A DNA stretch of 64,000 bases from Haematobia irritans (Eukaryota > Arthropoda > Insecta > Diptera > Muscidae), in NCBI RefSeq assembly GCF_050003625.1, contig NC_134397.1, positions 227,168,537 through 227,232,536 of the forward strand, written 5' to 3'. A model generated the notes under the pieces. The model saw only the letters and a program-made list of their open reading frames with translations, was not told the DNA's origin and did no database searches. Made by a program: the position numbers and the translations under genes. Positions within the stretch are counted from its first letter, which is position 1. The number at the start of each line of letters is the position of its first letter. Positions 49,201 through 59,371 of the stretch are shown piece after piece.

Positions 49201-52200
49201 ATATATATGGCAGCTATATATAAATCTGAACCGATTTTTTCCAAAATAAATAGCGGATGACTCTGTCGCAAAAAACCTTCCTATGCCAAATTTGAGGACT
49301 ATCGGACTTAAACTGCGACCTGTACTTTGCACACAAAAATACATGAACAGACAGACGGACGGACGTCGCTAAATCGACTTAGAATTTAATTCTAAGACGA
49401 TCGGTATACTAAACGATTAGTCTCAGACTTTTCCTTCTTGGCGTTACAAACAAATTCACAAACTTATTATACCCTATACCACAGTAGTAGTGAAGGGTAT
49501 AAATATTAGCTGTAATTATTTTCTTTCAATTGATAAAAAAAATTTCATAGTTTGAAGGAAAACAAGTATATATGGCCGTAAGTTCGGCCAGGCCGAATCT
49601 TATGTACCCTCCACCAATGATTGCTTTGAAACTTCTACGAAAGACTGTCATCAACAATAGAATTACTTGGGTTGTGGCACCTTAAATCGTTTTCTAAATT
49701 GTGAGTTAGTCCATACGTGGTATATATTAGACAAAAATGGTATGTGTAGATAAGTCTACAAATAATTACGAATCGATATGGAGTTTTGCGCGGTACGTAG
49801 GGAGCCAGAATTGAAATATGGGGGTCGCTTATGGGGACCGTTATGGACCAATTCCTGCATGGTTGTTGGATACCATATACTTACATCACGTACCAAATTT
49901 CAACCGAATCGGATGAATTTTGCTCTTTCAAGGGGCTCCGGAGGTCAAATCTGGGGATCGGTTTATATGGGGGCTATATATTATTATGGACCGACTTCGA
50001 CCAATTTTTGCATGGGTGTTTGTGGCCATATACTAACACCACGTACCAAATATCAACTGAATCAGATGAATTTTGGTCTTCCAAGAGGCTCCGGAGGTCA
50101 AATCTGGTGATCGGTGTATATGGGGCTATACGTTTATATAGGGGCTATACGTAAAAGTGGACCGATACGACCCATTTGCAATACCATCCGACCTACATCA
50201 ATAACAACTACTTGTGCCAAGTATCAAGTCGATAGCTTGTTTCGTTCGGAAGTTAGCGTGATTTCAACAGGCGGGCGGACGGACATGCTCAGATCGACTC
50301 AGAATTTCACCACGACCCAGAATATATATACTTTATGGGGTCTTAGAGCAATATTTCGATGTGTTACAAACGGAATGACAAAGTTAATATACCCCCATCC
50401 TATGGTGGAGGGTATAAAAATTTAGTGGAAAATTGTAAATATGTCTTAATGAAGTTCATCCCAAACATTCAGGTGTAATGGCTGCAATCTAAGTTTCATT
50501 TTGCAATCTAAGTTTTATACGAACAGAATTATTTACATAAAAATATCCAAAAATATTACATAAAAAAATCCATCTGGACTTTAAAGGTATCCCTTTCCTT
50601 TTATAGCAGGAAAAACTAATTTTGATATCATGATCAAGTCAGATTTATTCCTATAAATAACAAATTAAGGCAATTGCAAAGTGTTATTACCAGTTTTTAT
50701 CCTATACCCCAGTCAAGTGCAAAAATGTGTAAAAGTATGCAATGAAACTGAAAGGTGACCTTCCTTTTTGGCCCTGTCAATAACAAAACCATTTTGTCTT
50801 GTAGCAAAAAAAAAAAAAAAAGACAAATCGAATCATGGGCGTAAACAGTCTTTTAAGTTAATAGTCTTAAATAAAAAAATACGACGCCTACTCTCAACAC
50901 ACCAAAACCAAAAAAAAGAACAAAAAACAGTCGACGACCAGACACTCTCGACCCATGGTTTTGTTGCTTCAGCATAAAAGCTGTCAATCAAATCGATCCG
51001 TTCAACATAAACGTTCCTTTTGTTTTTTGCTTTGGGAATTATGTAGTCATGACCAGCGAATGAAGCCCGGACTTCATATTCGCTGAAGCATTCATTTATC
51101 TTGAATAGCATGAACATTTTTTGAATAAACGTTAACATGATTCCATTAAAACGTCAAGTAAAACAACTACTGTTGCTTTCCAAATTAGATCGGTCGATCC
51201 CTTTACGCGAATATCAAAATTTCGAAGGCACTTGAATTAGGGTTGTCATTTGAGCGTATTATAGGCGTTTCAAATCGATCGATTGATGATTAAGCAGCAT
51301 GATGCCGAATATTTTTATTCCAATGTTACAAGGATGAACATTATCCCGATAAAGATGGAAAATTTCTTAATTTCACATAAAAGACTGGCCGAAATTTTCT
51401 CCTTCGTAGTTGTTACTACTTTGCATAATTTGATGTTGAAAATCGACATATTATGAATAAATCGTAAAATTGACTTTTCAAAATTTGGTTTTCATTACAA
51501 TCTCTATAATCTCAATTCTGGTCGTAGATGACATTCCTAATCTTCAATGACATACCAAATCCAATTCAAATTCATAAACCACTACCCAAATTATCTCACC
51601 TCACACCCGGAAAACTTACCCAATCTACAGCCAGGTCTAGGTGAAGGGAAACCTCGAACAAAATCAATACATTTAACATTGAATAGACGATAAAAATAAT
51701 CATCATCGGGAACACGAATTTCATTACAATAGGGATGCTTCAAATGTAATGGACGTTTACAACATTCCTCGGGATCATTACGATTGATGGGATCTGTAAA
51801 GAATGAAAGAAAAACCCACAAATCAATATTCAATTCAAGCCATTGGCTTCCCAAACTCTCTGAAAACCAACATACCCAAGGGTGTGCCTGTTAGGGTGAA
51901 ATCGTGATCCATAAATTGACCCCAAGCTATGACCATAACGGTACCAGCATGATCATGATAACCATCATCTGGATGCATTGTACGCGATACCACACGTGAG
52001 AAAGGCAAATCACGGCCAGTTACTGAGATACGTGGTGCATTAATGCCATCCGCATAAAGGGGCCCAATCAAACGTTGGAATGGTGCCATAGCTGCTCCCC
52101 ATGTGGGATGTTCGATGTTATTGCATAAACCATCGAAACGCCTGTATTTACCAGGACGGCATTCAACGCCAGAGAAAAATGGTGGGCATACCTCACGTAT

Positions 52201-52264
52201 CAACGTCTTGGAGGTGTCAATGGTGGGCAGGCCTTTTTCAATTTCTTCATACGATAAACCATAG
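40100..52264 (-). CDS. Animal heme peroxidase, partial (3' five exons)
   Basis: Exons in coding order are 52264-51876, 51793-51620, 44522-43592, 43535-43257 and 40211-40100 (stop). Splice sites are GT-AG and phases agree at every junction, giving about 627 residues: the whole heme peroxidase domain and C terminus. Visible are the domain start CRPGKYRRFDGLCNNIEHP, distal His in WGQFMDHDFT, catalytic Arg and heme-linking Glu in MAREHNRLA, proximal His in AFRFGHSLL, RGREFGIPGY and the C-terminal RVPCKSGVIPSIDL. Such enzymes use peroxide to oxidise substrates or cross-link proteins, usually outside the cell. RGREFGIPGY has Glu where the family commonly has Asp. The exon(s) with the start codon and signal peptide lie 5' of 52264 and were not found. 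Which insect peroxidase this is cannot be settled here; gene order beside Eh could be compared with other flies. Confidence 0.93.
40859..41116. mobile_element. MITE with ~40-bp terminal inverted repeats
   Basis: CAGAGATGGAATATGATCAC and CTCAAACATGTTTCAAGAGC on the left are matched in reverse by GCTCTTAAAACATGTTTGAG and GTGATCATATTCCTTCTCTG on the right. A TTTTTGTATGGTGACCATGT unit is duplicated internally. 258 bp, no ORF. CAGAG-type ends suggest hAT, but the target duplication is obscured by the minisatellite. Confidence 0.78.
41280..41628 (-). mobile_element. tRNA-derived SINE with CCTAA-repeat tail
   Basis: Read on the minus strand, it starts GCCACCGTGGTGCAATAGTT (A box), then a GGTTCGATTCCTGC B box at tRNA spacing, a ~250-bp body (CCGTTCGGACTCGGCTATAA, GTGGTATCACAATGGACTGA) and the tail (CCTAA)4. 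Related pieces are at 42100-42345, 53698-53775 and 25945-26200. Pol III promoter boxes and a short-repeat tail define a SINE. Confidence 0.85.
42100..42345 (-). mobile_element. Truncated and diverged copy of the same SINE
   Basis: Matches the SINE body (CTCAATGACAAGGGACTTCC, TATAGACGAGTCCGAACGGC, GAAACCACTTAAAGC) and the decayed tRNA-like head (TTTGAACACACGAC where the B box should be). The tail end is missing and the B box is mutated. Confidence 0.7.
42350..43185 (+). pseudogene. Mariner transposase remnant with duplicated 3' end
   Basis: Frames give HTLPSG(S) where HPPYSPDLAPSD is expected, then HFPFP, ENLQIWLNNFFDT and KKWEDFINND, the C-terminal part of a mariner transposase. The 3' end (ACCATTGAAGAGAACCTTCA to ACAACGTGG, about 42768-42972) is repeated in tandem at about 42977-43186. 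Numerous lesions; dead. Confidence 0.7.
43257..43535 (-). CDS. Heme peroxidase exon
   Basis: Acceptor GTTTATAG, donor AT|GTAAGT. Encodes HPADIDLWSGGVSEK through QIYPMVLPDHE, including the common GPTFACVIA and RGDRFWYE segments. Confidence 0.94.
43592..44522 (-). CDS. Heme peroxidase exon, catalytic core
   Basis: The largest exon, 931 bp, acceptor CTTTCCAG, donor TTTGA|GTAAGT. It runs from SRQQFNTLTGVIDANTVYG to RYQSIFE. It carries the AREHNRLA motif (catalytic Arg, heme Glu), the proximal-His motif FRFGHSL and RGREFGIPGY. Confidence 0.95.
45160..46213 (-). mobile_element. Family B element, left-end part
   Basis: About six diverged monomers with GATCGG(G/T)CTATATGGGGGCTA and CTCTAGATTT(T/C). 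It ends with the reversed left end TCACCATTCTATGGTGGTGG at about 46190. The usual microsatellite is missing. Confidence 0.78.
46709..48372 (+). mobile_element. Family C element, complete, with homogeneous array
   Basis: Begins AAGTAAGTAAAGTCTAAAGT with the hairpin GTCGGGCGGGGCCGAC and TATACCCTGCACCACTTT. It ends GTGGAGCAGGGTATAATG at about 48372. Four or five monomers of about 152 bp between 47145 and 47900 are nearly identical (CGGGCGAAAGCTATATATGG), so the array expanded or homogenised recently. ACGGACAGACGGACAGACGG is at about 48210. Confidence 0.87.
48373..49503 (+). mobile_element. Second family C element, hairpin end missing
   Basis: More diverged monomers (AAAGATATATATGGGAGCTA) than its neighbour, followed by its own right end: ACAGACAGACGGACGGACGT and CTATACCACAGTAGTAGTGA then AGGGTATAAA. 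It is a separate, older copy in the same orientation. Confidence 0.78.
49563..50419 (-). mobile_element. Family A element, short form with both ends
   Basis: Begins AACAAGTATATATGGCCGTA, hairpin TTCGGCCAGGCCGAA, CCCTCCACCAATGATTGC. About three monomers follow, then GGCGGGCGGACGGACATGCT and CATCCTATGGTGGAGGGTAT. 857 bp, so most monomers have been lost compared with the copy at 54820. Confidence 0.85.
51620..51793 (-). CDS. Heme peroxidase exon
   Basis: Acceptor TTTACAG, donor G|GTAAGT. Encodes DPINRNDPEECCKRP through GFPSPRPGCRLG, with the paired cysteines typical of this region. Followed by a 7.1-kb intron. Confidence 0.92.
51876..52264 (-). CDS. Heme peroxidase exon, N-terminal part of catalytic domain
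   Basis: The acceptor TTTTGCAG precedes CTATGG and the donor after ACACCCTTGG is GTATGTTGG. It enters in phase 2 and leaves in phase 1. It encodes from YGLSYEEIEKGLP to FTLTGTPLG, including the distal-His motif GQFMDHDF. The neighbouring Asp is the usual heme-ester and calcium site in this family. Confidence 0.92.
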
Positions 52265-53697
52265 CTGCAAAAGATAAAATATTGAGGGAAATCAATTAAC
52301 ATCAATTACGATTAAAATTATACGAATGGCAGAAAAATGTTTAGTAGCATAAGTCTTGAAGTCAATTATTTATACCGTCCACCATGCCATACATTCCTAT
52401 GGTTCAATATAAGATTTGGTCTGTGGGGCGAAAAATAATGGATGTGGTGGGCAATATTACCTGACTCTTAGGTTTTGTATGAAGCATAGGGAAAATATCC
52501 TCATCTGCCCACAACATAGCATCTTTAAGGTAGATTATATTGTAATGAGCTATAACCAGACTCTGAAGGCAAGCAAAGCGTAATTATTAACAGCTCCTAA
52601 AAGTATGCTATAAGATTTTTTATACCAATAAATTTTAAAAACCTCCACAATTCTATACGAAGTATAAACAATATTATATTTATGAAAGGGATCTAAATCC
52701 AATTTAGATTTATTATAGTTCATGAAAACTATTACTATTATTAGTTTTTTTTTCTTTACTTTCGTTAAATAAACTGCATTTAAATGAAAGAGGTAAAAGT
52801 TATACACAAATGAACATACACAGAAAAAATTAAAGTTTTAAATTTGAGGGCTCAAAATTTACACAATAATAAGGACAAATTTCATTAAAATAATGACAAC
52901 TTTATTAAAAGAAGGTTTATAATCTTTGCTTAAAAAATATTAAACTTAGGATACAAAGTGGATGGAAATTTGCGTCCATCCGTTAAAGTCGTATGTCTTT
53001 GAACTAAGTCAAATTTTCCTTAAAGAAAAACATTTTCCATTTAAAGGAATTATCTTTAAATGTACTTAAATATTTGTTCTTTCGATTTAAGAAAAAAAAA
53101 AACACTTCAACTAAAGGATAAGACTTATTTTGAGGATTGTACCTTTGGTTTAAGTTTTGTTTTTTTTTTTTGGGGGGTATTAAGAAAACATTTTTTAGTT
53201 TGAAGTATCTGTTATAATTTGGTATTTTAAACTGACATTTGTTTGTACATGAATAGCTTTTTAATATATAACAAAAATATAATAAAAATTCCATAAATGA
53301 GATCTATATCCTAGTTTTAATTTTATTGATAAGATTTAAAGCAACATAGGTCCCTTAAGAAATATATTCTTATTATTTTTTTTTTTTATATATTCTATTG
53401 CTCGCAAGCAATACCAAAATCGTTAAGGGAAGGTCAAAATCTTTGCGAAATACTCAAAATAAATCTTAGCCTATATTTGAAGCGTTTTTATCTGTTATCT
53501 AAAGATTCAATATCTTAGTTAATTTAATTTATTTTTAAATTCAAAATGTTTTTCGTTACTTTAATAGAATTGTGTTTTACGGAGGGACGCAAATTTCCAA
53601 GATTCGTATTATAATTTAATAAAAAAAAATTAAAAGCGAAGATTATAAACATTCATTTTATTAATATCTCATGAATGTATATATGTGTCCTAAAATT
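52265..53697. other. Intronic or 5' flanking DNA of the peroxidase gene
   Basis: No upstream peroxidase exon recognised. A widely spaced inverted pair, GGAAATTTGCGTCCATCCGT (about 52968) and ACGGAGGGACGCAAATTTCC (about 53580), suggests an old TIR element of about 0.6-0.8 kb. Rest is A/T-rich. Confidence 0.4.
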
Positions 53698-53775
53698 TAC
53701 TGTGGTATCACAATGGACTGAATAGTCTAAGTGAGCCTGAAATCTCGGGTTGCCACTATACCTAACCTAACATAT
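53698..53775 (+). repeat. SINE tail fragment
   Basis: GTGGTATCACAATGGACTGA, ATAGTCTAAGTGAGCC and CCTAACCTAACAT match the 3' end of the SINE at 41280-41628. Confidence 0.75.
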
Positions 53776-54253
53776 GATGAAAATTACAATGTAATTCAAA
53801 CTGAATTTTTACATCCACAAACATTTCTTCTTAAGAAAATCACGAGATCCTCCATCAATTTTTTTAACTTCCGATGAAGTTGTTTTATATTGTGCCATTT
53901 AAAGTCAATATTGAAATTCTAGTCAATTAAATGCCACAAAAATACAATAGAAAATCAATAAAAAAAAGTATAAAAAACAGTGAAAATAATTAAAAATTTC
54001 ACCCCGGCGGGGATTGTTCAGTTGACCTTTTCACATTCAAGGAAGTTCTTTTGAGAATGTTTTGCATATTACGAGAATTTCTAATTTTTTGTTGACTTTA
54101 ACCGGAAAAATATATTTATACAAAAATATTTTGCGAGAATAACAAATTAAAAATGATGTGTAACATAGAAAAATAATGTTTTAGAAAAATAAATGATGAA
54201 AACTTTACCGCTGGTGAGATTTGAACCTGCTTTCTTTATTATTACATTAATAC

Positions 54254-54802
54254 CAGGGTTGGCCTGTCACAAACTGTGACTTTTGCGACGGTATAATACG
54301 TATGTCGCAAAAGTCGTAAACCTACTGTAGAAAACCAAATTTTGAATAGAAGAAATCCTGAACATTTTTTAATTTAGTTTGACAGCATTCGCTGTGAGTT
54401 TCTGCAGAAATTTGTGAAAGTATTCCCATGGTCAAGCCTATTTTCTTAGGTGGTATCGAAATTCCCATTGGTGAGTGTGCAAAATACCTTGGGGTTATAT
54501 TAGACAGGAGACTGAACTTGAAAGCTAAGAAAGGACGAGAAAATCCACGGATACCCTGTACTCGTGCAAAAGGCAATAGGGAAAATGGGACTAAAACCGA
54601 AAATTGTGAATATTCCTAAGAATTGAAACTTCTTCGCACATACCATCGTCTCGCATTCGCTGCCTAGCTGACGCGACTAAAGTATTTTCAGTTTGCGACT
54701 TTTTTTACTTTTTCTACATTTACGACACGTATGTGACGTTTACGACGTTTACAACTTTACGACAGTCGCAAACCTAAAAAAGTTTGATACAGACCATCTC
54801 TG
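54254..54802 (+). mobile_element. hAT MITE with 8-bp target duplication
   Basis: A 549-bp element with ends CAGGGTTGGCCTGTCACAAA and (reversed) CAGAGATGGTCTGTATCAAA, flanked by a perfect 8-bp duplication ATTAATAC (54246-54253, 54803-54810). Both the TIR type and the duplication length are those of hAT transposons. Carries a captured reverse-transcriptase piece. Confidence 0.88.
54427..54620 (+). pseudogene. Captured fragment of a non-LTR retrotransposon reverse transcriptase
   Basis: A frame of about 63 codons contains GECAKYLGVILDRRLNLK followed by decayed KA(K)KG...CTRAKGNREN. The KYLGV.LD..LN.K motif is diagnostic of the C-terminal part of Jockey/R1/CR1-type reverse transcriptases. No other part of a retrotransposon is present and the fragment lies wholly inside a hAT MITE. 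The same fragment recurs at 36083-36228, so it spreads with the MITE. Confidence 0.75.
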
Positions 54803-54819
54803 ATTAATACTAATAAAAA

Positions 54820-56368
54820 CAAGTATAAACGGCCGTAAGTTCGGCCAGGCCGAATCTTATGTACCCTCCACCATGGATTGCGTAGAAACTTCTACGAAAG
54901 ACTGTCAGCCACAATCGAATTACTTGGGTTGTGATAGCTTAAATAGTTTCTAAATTGTGTATTAGTCCATACGTGGTATACATTAGACAAAAAAAAGTAT
55001 GTGTAGGTAAGTCTACAAATAATTACGAATCGATATGGACTTTTGCACGGTACGTAGGGAGCCAGAATTGAAATATCGGGGTCGCTTATATGGGGGCTAT
55101 ATACAAATATTGATATGGACCAATTTTTGTGTGATTGGGGATCGATTTATCTGAGGGCTATATATAACTATAGACCGATATGGATCTAGTTAGGCATGGT
55201 TGTTAACGGCCATATACTAGCACAATGTACTAAATTTCAACTGACTCGGACGAAATTTACTCCTCCAAGAGGCTCCAAAACCAAATCTCGGGATCGGTTA
55301 ATATGGGGGCTATATATGATTATGGACTGATATGGACCACTTTTAACATGGTTGTTAAATATAATATACTAACCACGTACAAAATTTCAACCAGATCGGA
55401 TGAAATTTGCTTCTCCAAAAGGCACCGGAGGTCAACTCTGGGGAACGGTTTATATGGGTGCTATATATAATTATGGATTGATATGAACCAATTCCTGCAT
55501 GGTTGTTGGATACCATATACTAACATCACGTACCAAATTTCAACCGAATCGGATGAATTTTGCTCTTCCAAGGGGTTCCGGAGGTCAAATCTGGGGATCG
55601 GTTTATATGGGGGCTATATATAACTATGGACCGATTTCGACCAATTTTTGCATGGGAGTTTGAGGCCATATATTAACACCACGTACCAAATTTCAACTGA
55701 ATCAGATGAATTTTGGTCTTCCAAGAGGCTCCGGAGGTCAAATCTGGTGATCGATTTATATGGGGGCTATATATAATTATGGACCGATATGGACCAACTT
55801 TTGCATGGTTGTTAGAGACCATATACTAACACCATGTACCAAATTTCAGCCGGATCGGATGAAATTTGCATCTCTTAGAGGCCTCGCAAGCCAAATCGGG
55901 GGATTGGTTTATATGGGGGCTATATATAATTATGGACCGATGTGGACCAATTTTTGCATGGTTGTTAGAGACCATATACTAACACCATGTACCAAATTTC
56001 AGCCAGATCGGATGAAATTTGCTTCTCTTAGAGGCATCGCAAGCCAAATTTGGGGGTCCGTTTATATGGGGGCTATACGTAAAAGTGGACCGATATGGCC
56101 CATTTGCAATACCATCCGACCTACATCAATAACAACTACTTGTGCCAAGTTTCAAGTCGATAGCTTGTTTCGTTCGGAAGTTAGCGTGATTTCAACAGAC
56201 GGACGGACGGACGGACGGACGGACGGACGGACATGCTCAGATCGACTCAGAATTTCACCACGACCCAGAATATATATACTTTATGGGGTCTTAGAGCAAT
56301 ATTTCGATGTGTTACAAACGGAATGACAAAGTTAATATACCCCCCATCCTATGGTGGAGGGTATAAAA
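54820..56368 (-). mobile_element. Family A element, complete reference copy
   Basis: Begins AACAAGTATAAACGGCCGTA, hairpin TTCGGCCAGGCCGAA, subterminal TACCCTCCACCATGG. Seven or so monomers of 150-153 bp carry the TATATGGGGGCTATATATAA core. Then ACTTGTGCCAAGTTTCAAGT, (GACG/GACA)n at 56198-56232 and CCTATGGTGGAGGGTATAAA. Because the monomer length is near 153 and stop-poor, open frames such as 55760-56326 span several units; they are not genes. Confidence 0.9.
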
Positions 56369-56806
56369 ACATCTCGAGAAATAGTTAAAATGTTATACTT
56401 TGGTGTCATATTACGATTATATTAATGATTCGACGCTTCGTGTCTAATGACGTTTGTGCTGATTGTGCTTAGGCTTTCGGATATGGTGCCAAGAGACACA
56501 AGTTCAACTCCTGGTGTGGGCGAAAAAGCTTTTTAAATTGGTAAAAAAAAAAAAAACAAAATAGAAAGTGAAATTGGAGAATAAAAATGTTTTTAGTTTC
56601 TTTTTTAAATTTCATTATTAAAATTAAATTCTAAGGGACAACATCTAAAATAATGCAAAGCATTAAAAAACGGTGTACTTCCTTCCTATGACAATCCCAT
56701 GTAAAATTCATTGGAGATGATCCAAGTTTACACTACTTACTGATCACAGATGGGGATTCCAAACTACTTTTTGGAAGCTCTTTGTTTTGCTGGGATACGA
56801 TACCTA

Positions 56807-58366
56807 CACCGAAAGAATTTTCTTCGCAAAGAGAACGAAAATTTTCGTTAAAAGTACGAAATTCGTCATTGTTTTACGAAGAAAAGTTTTCCAAATTTTT
56901 CGTAGTTTGTAAGAAACAACTTCGACTTTTTATGAAAAAGTTTCATACTTTTTATGAAACAATTTCGTTCTTTTTATGAAATTGTTTCGTACTTTTTACA
57001 AAATTTTTTCATACTTTTTATGAAATTGTTACGTACTTTTAACGAAACAATTTCGTACTTTTTATGAAAAACTTTCGTACTTTTTGTGAAAAATGTTTGA
57101 ACTTTTAGGAAAACAATTTAGTCAAAAGTTTGAAAAATATCATCACTACTTTACATCTTAAGTTTTTGAATATTTTTAGTTTGGTTGCACTGAAAAAAAT
57201 ATTGTGGTGAGGTCAACGATTTCATGTCTTTAAAATACGAATGCAAATTTAGCTTAGCACGGAAGACGCAATTCTCTACTATAAAGTTTTTTTCCTTGTT
57301 CAAAAGTCGATAAACTTTTCAATGAAGTCGTATTATCCTTATAATTAAGTGATTTCACTTAAAAATGGGTATCATGACATGAAAGAAAAACATTTTGGGC
57401 TAAGGTCAACTTGACTTTAATAATTCAGAAAAATTCTTTAAATTTAATGAAATTGTCTTTAAATTTGTTGCCTTTTTGCATCTTGACTACAAAGCAAAAA
57501 ATCGTTCAAATATAGGACATATTTTTCAACACTTCATTTTAAAGGTCAACGATTTCATGTCTTTAAAATACGAATGCAAATTTTGCTTAGCACGGAAAAC
57601 GCAATTCTCTACTATAAAGTTTTTTTCCTTGTCCACAAGTCGATAAACTTGAAACATATCATAATTTCTACTGGAAGTCAAGTTGTCGTTAACTCGTTTT
57701 TAAAGGACTTTGATAGCATATGAAGAAAAAAAGCTGAAAAAGCGAAAAATTAAAATTTGCTTCCTAGAAGTAAGTACATAAAATCCAAATTTAAAAGGGA
57801 ATTTTGTCTTAAAAGTATCCTTACTTGTATTCTCCGCTTCTTTGGCTCGGAATCAATACCAAAATTTTTAAAGTAAAGACAAAATCATTGGAACCGGGCA
57901 TGCTTTTTTTCAGTGTGCTTCACTTTTATTCACAGCATTCTGTCACCCAAATGAGAAGTAGCATAGGCATACATTAAAAAATTGAATAAAGGAATACACT
58001 CAAGCACATTATCAAACACAATTTTATGTCGCGAACGGAAATTTCACAATTTAAATGAAACTTTTTCGTTATTTCAAAGAAAATGTTTCATTCTTTTTAT
58101 GAAGAAATTTTAACTCAGAATGTTTCGTAAAATATTCACAAATTCGTAAGAACTTCTTCACAAAACCCATAAAATTTGAAGAAAGTTTCGTTAAAAGTAG
58201 AAGAAGAGTTAATGTATAATATTTTGTAGACGTTTCGTATATGTGTGATATATTCTTCGTAAAATTTACGAAAATGGATTAAAAATTGCGTTGTTTTAAT
58301 GAACAATTCACGAATAATAGTTAATGAAGAATTTTCGTAAAATTAATAAAGAGAGTTCTTGCGGTG
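56807..58366. mobile_element. TIR element with TTTTTATGAAA-type repeats, split by family F
   Basis: Ends CACCGAAAGAATTTTCTTCG and AAGAGAGTTCTTGCGGTG, TA on both sides (56805-56806, 58367-58368). The left part has tandem units CGTACTTTTTATGAAA. Family F copy 3 sits at 57188-57915. Without it the element is about 830 bp. Confidence 0.75.
57188..57915 (+). mobile_element. Small TIR element, family F, copy 3, inserted in another element
   Basis: CACTGAAAAAAATATTGTGG to CATGCTTTTTTTCAGTG, flanked by TG on both sides. A block of about 109 bp starting AAGGTCAACGATTTCATG-like (57211-57320) is duplicated at 57544-57652. Confidence 0.75.
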
Positions 58367-59371
58367 TATATAAATAAAAACAAAAAATATATTTCTAGGA
58401 AAATGTGACGCTCTTTGCTACCACTATTTTAAATAAATTTGTTACTTTATACAAATTCCTAAAAGTAAAGCTAAGAGCCTGAAAGTGTTAATGAGCCTTT
58501 TTTGTTTTTCATAAATTTTGTTTTGCTGAAGTATGTTATAATTTCTTGTAGGCCTTATTTGTATAATAGACAAATCGATAATTTCATAATCGAACATTCC
58601 AAACATTCTCCCTTCAAATATAAATCTTGTATTCTTTGTTCAATCCAACTCCACATAACATGACCAAAAAAAGAATAATCCCAACCATAGTTTAACACTT
58701 TTGTCAAGCAATTTAAATTTTTGTCAAACCATATCTGTCACAAAAAAAGAACTTAACAAATGACCAAAAATTTATAATCCAAATGTATTACCTAAATATT
58801 GCATATACAAATTGCTGCACATTCTACTACTAAGCATAATTTTGTTTCCTGCGTTTGGTATAAAAAAATACAGAGTATTAAAAAAAATCACCTTTTGGTC
58901 AAATACTTCAAATCAGCCTCATTTGTTTTTGTGTTAACTTATATGGCCTCCATGAAACTGGTTTAGTTTTTCATCATTTTCTAGAGGAAAAAAATCGAAT
59001 TTATTTCTTATACATTTTGCAATTAGTCTCGATTATTTTACCACAGCAAATTTTGGTCAATTTGCTTTTCGATTTTGTTATTTCATTTGATAGATTTTTC
59101 GGTAATAACTTGGTCAACAGTTTAAGTAAATTATGCGTTTAATTTGTACCGTTAAGAAATCAAAGCTAATGGTGTGTCTTACTTTTTGTGTTGTTATTTA
59201 GAAGCAGGCTAATTAGTTTTATATTCAAGAAAAGAATAAGAATATATAAGTATATATTATAAAATAATATATAAGTATATTTTTATACTTATATTTTAAA
59301 GTTATCAGACCCTATAGAATCCAATTATACCTAGATTTGTATAAAAATTTGCAGATTTAATTGATACTCTA
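58367..59371. other. AT-rich DNA with no recognised feature
   Basis: About 1 kb with no gene, no TIR pair and no tandem unit that I can support. Includes a TATATAAGTATATATTATAA-type run near 59245. Confidence 0.45.

Larger units (their letters stand above)
44523..51619 (-). other. 7.1-kb peroxidase intron filled with repeats
   Basis: Contains family B (about 45160-46213), two family C stretches (46709-49503) and family A (49563-50419). 44560-45160 and 50420-51590 show no recognised gene; the minus-strand frame at 50833-51138 is unrecognised. Confidence 0.8.

Noticed and set aside
50833..51138. 101-codon minus-strand frame inside the peroxidase intron
   Set aside because: No known domain and no splice sites that would join it in phase to the flanking peroxidase exons.
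52376..52400. Possible family A end (TATACCGTCCACCATGCCAT)
   Set aside because: Only a short similarity; no monomers, hairpin or microsatellite follow.
55760..56326. 188-codon open frame with repeating YMGAI-YGP-type peptide
   Set aside because: It is read through family A monomers of about 153 bp, a multiple of three and poor in stops; equivalent frames occur in other copies on both strands. No start context, promoter or conservation beyond the DNA repeat.
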